Of a stretch of 10,482 bases of DNA, positions 5,844 to 10,482 are shown in pieces. How positions within the stretch are numbered: position 1 is the stretch's first letter; every line of letters begins with the position of its first letter. Below the pieces are notes generated by a model. That model searched no databases, had not been told where the DNA came from, and was given only the letters and a program-made list of their open reading frames with translations. The position numbers and the translations under genes are program-made. This DNA comes from an uncultured Clostridia bacterium (GTDB lineage: Bacteria > Bacillota > Clostridia > Oscillospirales > Oscillospiraceae), in NCBI GenBank assembly GCA_947169005.1, contig CAMVOG010000065.1, positions 1-10,482 on the forward strand. The letters run 5' to 3'.

Positions 5844-6724
5844 GATAATCCCACGGCCTCCAGCTCCCGCTTGAGCAGCGCCACGTTCTTGTCCTCCATC
5901 TCGCAGAGAGGCAGCCGCAGCTCGCCCACCTCGTAGCCCAGCATGTTCATGGCGGTCTTCACGGGGATGGGATTCACCTCGCAGAACATGGCGTTCATCA
6001 GATGCAGGTACTTGTAATTCAGCTCCCGGGCGGAGGCAAAGTCGTTTTCAAAGCAGAGGCGGCAAATATCCGTCATCACGCCGGGGAGAATGTTGGCCAG
6101 CACCGAGATCACGCCCTGGGCGCCCATGGCCATCATGGGCAGGGTCAGCGCGTCGTCGCCGCTCCAGATATAAAAGTCCTCGTCGCAGATAGCCTTGGTC
6201 TCGTTGATAAGGGAGAAGTTGCCGCTGGCCTCCTTGACGCCGATGATGTTGGGGTGCTTGGACAGCTCCCGATAAGTCTCGGCCGTGAAGCCGCAGCCCG
6301 TGCGGCTGGGTACGTTGTAGAGGATGATGGGGATATTCACCGCGTCCCCGATGGCGTTATAGTGCCGCACCAGGCCCCGCTGGGTGGCCTTGTTGTAGTA
6401 AGGCGTCACCACCAGGAGCCCGTCGGCCCCGCAGCGCTCGCCGTGCTTGGCGAGCATGACGGCGGCTGCCGTATCGTTGGAGCCTGCCCCGGCGATCACC
6501 GTGATGCGGCCGGCGGCGTAGGAGGCGCAGAACTCCACGGCCTCCATGTGCTCCTCCAGGGTCTGGGTCGCGCTCTCGCCTGTGGTGCCGCATACCACGA
6601 TGGCGGCGGTACCGCCCTCGATCTGCATGTCGATGAGCCGCTTCATGACCTCGTAGTTGATCTTCCCGTCCTTGAAGGGGGTCACAAGGGCCACAGCGGA
6701 GCCCTTGAACAAAGGTTGTTTCAT
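5828..6724 (-). CDS. dapA: 4-hydroxy-tetrahydrodipicolinate synthase
   Basis: A 298-residue TIM-barrel enzyme condensing pyruvate with aspartate semialdehyde, the committed step to diaminopimelate and lysine. The Schiff-base lysine is Lys164 in IGVKEASGN. Thr47/Thr48 in CGTTGESAT, Tyr110 in TPYYNK and Tyr136 in LYNVPSRTG complete the catalytic triad and relay; Arg141 in the same motif is the usual carboxylate-binding residue. Length is normal for the family. The start ATG (6724-6722) follows AGAAAGGA with a spacing of about 8 bases. The final residues, about SVHSA and the TAG stop, are encoded by the heptamer repeat that fills the dapA-dapB spacer, so the extreme C-terminus is probably not ancestral. 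It is the middle gene of the operon, 46 bases after asd. Confidence 0.97.
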   Translation of the reverse strand: MKQPLFKGSAVALVTPFKDGKINYEVMKRLIDMQIEGGTAAIVVCGTTGESATQTLEEHMEAVEFCASYAAGRITVIAGAGSNDTAAAVMLAKHGERCGADGLLVVTPYYNKATQRGLVRHYNAIGDAVNIPIILYNVPSRTGCGFTAETYRELSKHPNIIGVKEASGNFSLINETKAICDEDFYIWSGDDALTLPMMAMGAQGVISVLANILPGVMTDICRLCFENDFASARELNYKYLHLMNAMFCEVNPIPVKTAMNMLGYEVGELRLPLCEMEDKNVALLKRELEAVGLSVHSA

Positions 6725-6742
6725 GTCGATTGTCCTTTCTGC

Positions 6743-6770
6743 TCTGAACTCTGAACTCAGAACTCTGAAC
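6743..6770 (-). repeat. Four tandem heptamers in the asd-dapA spacer
   Basis: Starting directly after the asd TGA, the minus strand reads GTTCAGA, GTTCTGA, GTTCAGA, GTTCAGA: four 7-base units in exactly 28 bases with one substitution. Two bases later the dapA ribosome binding site AGAAAGGA begins. The odd second unit allows a small TCAGA-GT-TCTGA hairpin. The spacer is therefore almost entirely repeat plus ribosome binding site. It has the same period and position as the element between dapA and dapB but a different unit sequence. Confidence 0.88.
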
Positions 6771-7856
6771 TCACTTCTTCGTAATATACCCCTCTGCGCA
6801 GAGAAGCTCCGCCAGCAGGACGGCGCCGCCCGCCGCGCCCCGCAGGGTGTTGTGGGAGAGGGCTACGAACTTGTAGTCATACTGCGTATCGGGGCGCAGA
6901 CGGCCGATGGAAACGGCCATGCCGCGCTCCAGCTCCCGCTCGGACTTGGTCTGGGGCCGGTCATTCTCGGTGAAGTAATGCAGGAACTGCTTGGGTGCGG
7001 AGGGGAGGTTCAGCTCCTGGGCGCGGCCCTTGAAGGCGGCCCAGCGGGAAATGAAGTCTTCCTCGGTGGGCTTCTTCTTGAAGCTGACGAAGGTGGCGGA
7101 CATGTGCCCGTTGGTCACGGGGACGCGGATGCACTGGGCGGTGATGGCGGGCTCCGTCGCCTTAACGATCTGCCCGTTCTCCACGGTGCCCCAGATCTTC
7201 AAGGGCTCTTGCTCGCTCTTTTCCTCCTCGCCGCCGATATAGGGGATCACGTTGTCGATCATCTCGGGCCAGCGCTCAAAGGTCTTGCCCGCGCCGGAGA
7301 TGGCCTGGTAGGTGCAGACCAGGATCTTCTCAATGCCGAAGTCCCGCATGGGATGCAGGGCGGGCACGTAGTTCTGAATGGAACAGTTGGACTTGACGGC
7401 GATGAAGCCGCGCTTGGTGCCCAGCCGCTTCTTCTGGCTCTCAATGACGGCCAGATGCTCGGGATTCAGCTCCGGCACCACCATGGGTACGTCCGGCGTC
7501 CAGCGGTTGGCGCTGTTGTTGGACACCACGGGGCACTCCAGCTTGGCGTATTTCTCCTCCAGGGCGCGGATCTCGTCCTTCTTCATATCCACGGCGCAGA
7601 AGATGAAGTCCACCGTCTCCGCGATCTTCTCCGCGTCGGCTACGGCGTCCATGACTACGAGCTTTTTGGCCTTCTCCGGCAGGGGGGCCTCCATGGCCCA
7701 GCGGCCCGCAACGGCCTCTTCATAGGGCTTGCCGGCGCTGCGGGCACTGGCTGCCAGGACCGCCAGCTCAAACCAGGGGTGCTCCGCAATCAGGGTGATG
7801 AAGCGCTGACCAACCATTCCGGTAGCGCCGACGATGCCGACCTTGTATTTTTCCAT
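6771..7856 (-). CDS. asd: Aspartate-semialdehyde dehydrogenase, archaeal/fungal-type
   Basis: A 361-residue cytoplasmic enzyme that reduces aspartyl phosphate with NADPH to aspartate semialdehyde, the branch-point substrate for DapA and for threonine and methionine. The Rossmann loop is GIVGATGMVGQRF (residues 7-19). The catalytic cysteine is Cys158 in KSNCSIQN and the catalytic base His251 in PVTNGHMSATF. SGAGKTFERWPEMIDN and a length near 360 point to the archaeal/fungal branch rather than the shorter E. coli or B. subtilis types. The start is the ATG at 7856, five bases after GGGAGGAAT; an in-frame extension to 7982 has no RBS and would overlap the leader. It is first in asd-dapA-dapB, behind a strong promoter and a leader of about 150 bases. 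No aspartokinase gene is in the window. Confidence 0.96.
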   Translation of the reverse strand: MEKYKVGIVGATGMVGQRFITLIAEHPWFELAVLAASARSAGKPYEEAVAGRWAMEAPLPEKAKKLVVMDAVADAEKIAETVDFIFCAVDMKKDEIRALEEKYAKLECPVVSNNSANRWTPDVPMVVPELNPEHLAVIESQKKRLGTKRGFIAVKSNCSIQNYVPALHPMRDFGIEKILVCTYQAISGAGKTFERWPEMIDNVIPYIGGEEEKSEQEPLKIWGTVENGQIVKATEPAITAQCIRVPVTNGHMSATFVSFKKKPTEEDFISRWAAFKGRAQELNLPSAPKQFLHYFTENDRPQTKSERELERGMAVSIGRLRPDTQYDYKFVALSHNTLRGAAGGAVLLAELLCAEGYITKK

Positions 7857-7908
7857 TTTACATTCCTCCCGATTTACGCGGGCATGTGAAAGGAAGAGCA
7901 GCTCCCTC

Positions 7909-7936
7909 TTGCAATGCACGCAAAATTTGCTATAAT
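7909..7936 (+). promoter_or_regulatory. Candidate plus-strand promoter facing the asd promoter
   Basis: TTGCAA (7909-7914) and a perfect TATAAT (7931-7936) are 16 bases apart on the plus strand. Transcription would start near 7943 and reach the SpoIID-like gene at 8113 after a leader of about 170 bases. An 11-base perfect palindrome, GCAAAATTTGC (7920-7930), fills the spacer right up to the -10 box and could be an operator. The site lies inside the asd leader on the other strand. I see no better-matched promoter nearer the gene. Confidence 0.55.
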
Positions 7937-7940
7937 AATG

Positions 7941-8012
7941 TTCAGATCGTGAAAATAGTCCCCTTATCGAAAAAAGATGCAAAAATGATGGGTAAAGGGC
8001 CTATTATCTGAA
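7941..8012. repeat. Imperfect inverted repeat between two facing promoters
   Basis: Three sets of arms nest in order: TTCAGAT (7941-7947) with ATCTGAA (8006-8012), AATAG (7954-7958) with CTATT (8001-8005), and CCCTT (7961-7965) with AAGGG (7995-7999). That gives 17 pairs around an A-rich loop. The outer arms coincide with the predicted transcription starts of both facing promoters. Either transcript could fold most of it, though each start would clip the outermost arm. It matches no riboswitch consensus I know. Confidence 0.5.
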
Positions 8013-8013
8013 T

Positions 8014-8042
8014 ATGTTAGCATAGTTTTCCCGGTATGTCAA
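8014..8042 (-). promoter_or_regulatory. Sigma-A-type promoter of asd-dapA-dapB
   Basis: On the minus strand a perfect TTGACA (8042-8037) is followed after exactly 17 bases by TAACAT (8019-8014), which matches TATAAT at four of six positions. The start would be near 8007, leaving a leader of about 150 bases before asd. That leader has short hairpins, for example AAGAG/CTCTT at 7896-7912, but no T-box or lysine riboswitch signature that I can recognise. Confidence 0.78.
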
Positions 8043-8112
8043 CGGTTACGGCGAATTATTATGCGTTTGGCGTACAGCTTTTTCGCGCCGATAGGGACGA
8101 TAGGAGAATACA

Positions 8113-9819
8113 ATGAAGGCTTTTTTGAAACGATGGGGGAGGGCTGCTCTGGCGTTGTCTCTTGTGCTTGCGGCGGCGTTGGCTTTTCCCGGCAGCCGGG
8201 CGGCCCACGCCTATACAAACCCCGTAAAGACCATGAAGATCGGCCTCTATTATGGCTCCGACGCCATGGCGGCGGCCAATCTGCAAAACTTCGTGGGCAG
8301 CGGCTTCACCTTCGGCTATTATGACCCGGACCGGGTCTTCCACGCGGTGGGGGAAACGGACGAGACGAAGCTCACCATGCTGAAGGACTGGACCATGTAC
8401 CTCTCCGGCGGCGTCTATTCTGACGCCCAGCCCTCCGGCAGCTATGACGTGATCGGCTGCTATCACATTCGTCTGAACGAGAGCTGCGGCGATTTCGCCG
8501 CCGCAAAAAACCTGGCGGGTCTCTACGCAGGCGGTTTCCCGGCCTATCACAACGGGAACTGGTATGCCTGCGTGGGCAGCTATACCAGCCAGTCCGCCGC
8601 GGAAACGGCTATGGTGGAGCGGGGCCTCAGCGGTAAGGCCATGACCGCCAGCTCCGGCTGCGTCACTGTGGTCGCCACGGGCAGCACCCGCATCCTCTTC
8701 CAGTTCGATTACGGCACGGCGGCCTCCCTGGCTGTTCGTCCCCGGGCGGACAGCAGCGGCGAAAAGCCCCAGACCTGGTTCAAGGGGTATCGCTACTACG
8801 GCGCTTTTCAGTATACGCGCATGTCCGGCGGGAATATGAACGTGATCAACATGGTGGACCTGGAGGACTACATCAAGGGCGTGGTGCCCTATGAAATGAG
8901 CAGCTCATGGCCCCTGGAGGCGCTGAAGGCCCAGGCCATCTGCGCCAGGACCTACGCCGCCTCTACCATCAATCACCACCGGGATCAGGGCTTCGATCTC
9001 TGCTGCGGGGACGATTGCCAGGTCTATCGGGGCACCAACAGCGCCGCCGACAGCACGAACCGTGCCGTGGATGAGACGGCGGATATGTATATCACTTATA
9101 ACGGCTCTCTCTGCCAGGTCTTCTATTTTTCCTCTGACGGCGGCGCCACCGAGGACAGTGAAAACGTCTTCAATGAGGCGCTGCCCTATCTGCGGGGCGT
9201 GGAGGACCCCTATGAACAATACGTATATACCGGCAAGTCCAACTGGAGCTATACCTACAGCCTGTCCGAGATCACCCATATCCTGCAAATGAAGGGCTAC
9301 CGCTGCGCGCAGATCGTCAGCGTGACCCCCAGCTATACGAAGATGGGCAACATCGCCTCACTGAAATTCACCGACGCCAACGGCAAAAACTGGAGCTTTT
9401 CCCGCTATAACGCCTGCACGATCCTGTACAGCCCCACCTACGGCAAGTATACCTACAGCATGCGCTTTACCATTACGCCGGAGGGCGGCGTGAATCTCTC
9501 CGTGCCGCTGTATTACGTCAATGGCGCCGGGGACACCGTAACGGACCCCACGGAGGTCTACGCTGTGGGCAGCGGCGGCGAGGTCCTGTCGGTGGAGCTG
9601 GAGGGCGCCTCGGCCCTGACAGCCTCCGGGCTGGAGACCCTGTCTCCCGCCGGGGAAAAGACGGGGAGCGCCAGCGGCGGCAGCGGTTACGTGGTCAGCG
9701 GCTCCGGCTGGGGCCATAACGTGGGCATGAGCCAGTATGGGGCCAAGGCCATGGCGGAGCAGGGCTATTCCTATGAGGATATTCTGAATTTCTATTTTAC
9801 CGGAGTCGATATCGGATGA
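8113..9819 (+). CDS. Secreted SpoIID/LytB-domain protein (putative peptidoglycan lytic enzyme)
   Basis: A 568-residue exported protein. Residues 1-33 are a Sec signal (KR-rich start, AALALSLVLAAALAF, probable cut after AHA). Residues about 118-186 resemble a SPOR-like peptidoglycan-binding repeat (CYHIR...AGLYAGGFPAY...WYACVGSYTSQSAAETA). The SpoIID core begins near 246: VDLEDYIKGVVPYEM contains the expected catalytic Glu (261), then LEALKAQAICARTYA, CQVYRGTNS, FYFSSDGG and, near the end, GSGWGHNVGMSQYGA. SpoIID cleaves denuded glycan during spore engulfment; LytB relatives enhance amidases. This protein is longer than sporulation SpoIID (about 340 residues), with the extra N-terminal region and about 60 residues before the last motif, so the exact role is open. 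RBS GGAG lies eight bases before the ATG. The stop overlaps the queA start. Confidence 0.9.
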   Translation: MKAFLKRWGRAALALSLVLAAALAFPGSRAAHAYTNPVKTMKIGLYYGSDAMAAANLQNFVGSGFTFGYYDPDRVFHAVGETDETKLTMLKDWTMYLSGGVYSDAQPSGSYDVIGCYHIRLNESCGDFAAAKNLAGLYAGGFPAYHNGNWYACVGSYTSQSAAETAMVERGLSGKAMTASSGCVTVVATGSTRILFQFDYGTAASLAVRPRADSSGEKPQTWFKGYRYYGAFQYTRMSGGNMNVINMVDLEDYIKGVVPYEMSSSWPLEALKAQAICARTYAASTINHHRDQGFDLCCGDDCQVYRGTNSAADSTNRAVDETADMYITYNGSLCQVFYFSSDGGATEDSENVFNEALPYLRGVEDPYEQYVYTGKSNWSYTYSLSEITHILQMKGYRCAQIVSVTPSYTKMGNIASLKFTDANGKNWSFSRYNACTILYSPTYGKYTYSMRFTITPEGGVNLSVPLYYVNGAGDTVTDPTEVYAVGSGGEVLSVELEGASALTASGLETLSPAGEKTGSASGGSGYVVSGSGWGHNVGMSQYGAKAMAEQGYSYEDILNFYFTGVDIG

Positions 9820-10482
9820 AAACCAGTGATTTTTTCTTTGAGCTGCCCCCGGAGCAGATCGCCCAGACCCCTCTGGAGCGGCGGGACGCCTCCCGCCTCA
9901 TGCGACTGGACAAGGCCACCGGCGCGGTGGAGCATCATCATTTCTACGAGCTGCCCGAGCTGCTGCAGCCCGGGGACTGCCTGGTGATGAACGATTCCCG
10001 GGTGATCCCCGCCCGGCTCTTCGGCAGGCGGGAGACCGGCGGGGCCGTGGAGGTCCTGTTGCTGAATGACAAGGGCGACGGCGTCTGGGAATGTCTCACA
10101 CGCCCGGGCCGCAAGGCCACCCCCGGCGTGAAGCTGAGCTTCGGGGAGGGGGAGCTGACGGCAGAGGTAGAGGAGACGCTGCCCGACGGCAACCGTCTGA
10201 TCCGCTTTCACTATGAAGGCATTTTTCTTGAGGTCCTGGAGCGGCTGGGCCGTATGCCCCTGCCTCCCTACATCAAGGCGGAGCTGCAGGACGCCGAGCG
10301 CTACCAGACTGTCTATTCCAAAAACCCCGGCTCCGCCGCCGCGCCGACGGCGGGGCTGCACTTCACGCCGGAGCTGCTGGAGCGGCTGCGGCAGAAGGGC
10401 GTGGAGCTGGTCTGGCTGACACTCCATGTGGGCCTGGGCACCTTCCGCCCCGTGAAGGAGGAGGAGGTCGAGTCCCATGAGA
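9816..10482 (+). CDS. queA: tRNA preQ1(34) S-adenosylmethionine ribosyltransferase-isomerase, N-terminal part
   Basis: QueA transfers and isomerises the ribosyl group of S-adenosylmethionine onto preQ1 at the wobble position of certain tRNAs, giving epoxyqueuosine. The gene starts at the ATG 9816-9818, overlapping the TGA (9817-9819) of the upstream gene, and runs off the right edge after 222 complete codons, about two thirds of the usual 340. Diagnostic stretches are MKTSDFFFELPPEQIAQTPL, VMNDSRVIPARLFG (residues 58-71), YQTVYSKNPGSAAAPTAGLHFT (163-184) and LTLHVGLGTFRPV (201-213). GGAG at 9802-9805 inside the upstream gene gives the RBS. In many Clostridia queA lies with tgt, yajC and ruvB, often next to a SpoIID-domain gene, so tgt is the likely next gene (inference). 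Confidence 0.97.
   Translation, partial: MKTSDFFFELPPEQIAQTPLERRDASRLMRLDKATGAVEHHHFYELPELLQPGDCLVMNDSRVIPARLFGRRETGGAVEVLLLNDKGDGVWECLTRPGRKATPGVKLSFGEGELTAEVEETLPDGNRLIRFHYEGIFLEVLERLGRMPLPPYIKAELQDAERYQTVYSKNPGSAAAPTAGLHFTPELLERLRQKGVELVWLTLHVGLGTFRPVKEEEVESHE

Noticed and set aside
6002..6754. Plus-strand open frame opposite dapA, and a similar one at 5096-5761 opposite dapB
   Set aside because: Both are mirror frames of well-conserved enzymes, rich in Gly/His/Val, and no ribosome binding site supports them.
6743..6770. CRISPR or an insertion-site duplication
   Set aside because: The units are only 7 bases and directly adjacent, with no spacers. There is no transposase or terminal inverted repeat nearby.
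6657..7889. Long plus-strand open frame opposite asd
   Set aside because: Antisense shadow of asd with low-complexity Gly/Leu/Asp composition. It runs through the heptamer spacer and has no recognisable domain.
7857..8010. Lysine riboswitch or T-box in the asd leader
   Set aside because: The leader is long enough to raise the question, but I find neither the T-box TGGNACCGCG-like sequence nor the conserved lysine-riboswitch core, and no terminator hairpin with a T-run before asd.
8089..8106. Direct repeat CGATAGGGA-CGATAGGAG at the SpoIID-like gene RBS
   Set aside because: Two 9-base near-copies, one supplying the RBS. Too short to separate from chance and no further copies are seen.

Overview
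The window looks like an ordinary chromosomal stretch of a high-GC, Gram-positive Clostridia-type bacterium. An Oscillospirales-like gut anaerobe is my best guess. The inference rests on GGAGG-type ribosome binding sites, sigma-A-like promoters, a lipoprotein with a Glu/Pro linker, LplB/YtcP-type sugar permeases, a SpoIID/LytB-domain protein directly before queA, and strong use of G/C-ending codons. I see no phage genes, transposases, CRISPR arrays, tRNAs or rRNAs.

Layout. (1) Bases 1-491: the 3' end of a malic enzyme gene. (2) 555-1232: a small metallo-beta-lactamase-fold hydrolase with its own strong RBS. (3) 1287-3354: a self-contained unit made of a weak hairpin, a near-consensus promoter, two CUT1-type ABC sugar permeases and a strong intrinsic terminator, with no substrate-binding protein or ATPase. 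(4) 3534-4913: a secreted lipoprotein of unrecognised function with an acidic linker, two tandem copies of a roughly 110-residue domain and a helical C-terminal part. It ends at a terminator with a UUCG tetraloop that also serves the convergent operon. (5) 7856-4982, minus strand: the operon asd-dapA-dapB, three consecutive enzymes from aspartyl phosphate to tetrahydrodipicolinate, the route to lysine, diaminopimelate and peptidoglycan. (6) 7857-8112: a divergent control region with a very good minus-strand promoter for asd, a facing plus-strand promoter, and an imperfect inverted repeat between them. (7) 8113-10482: a secreted SpoIID/LytB-domain protein translationally overlapped (ATGA) with queA, which runs off the window. 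No gene-free stretch exceeds 300 bases.

The genes are mostly conventional. The most unusual material lies between them. Both spacers of the asd-dapA-dapB operon carry short repeats with a 7-base period, different in sequence but in the same place: from the upstream stop codon to just before an AGAAAGGA ribosome binding site. In the dapA-dapB spacer the heptamers are in inverted orientation, can form several mutually exclusive hairpins, and encode the last residues and stop codon of dapA. Other points worth a second look are the solute-binding-protein-less permease pair with strongly biased codons, the duplicated-domain lipoprotein, and the face-to-face promoters upstream of asd. I do not see convincing evidence for a wholly new multi-gene system here.
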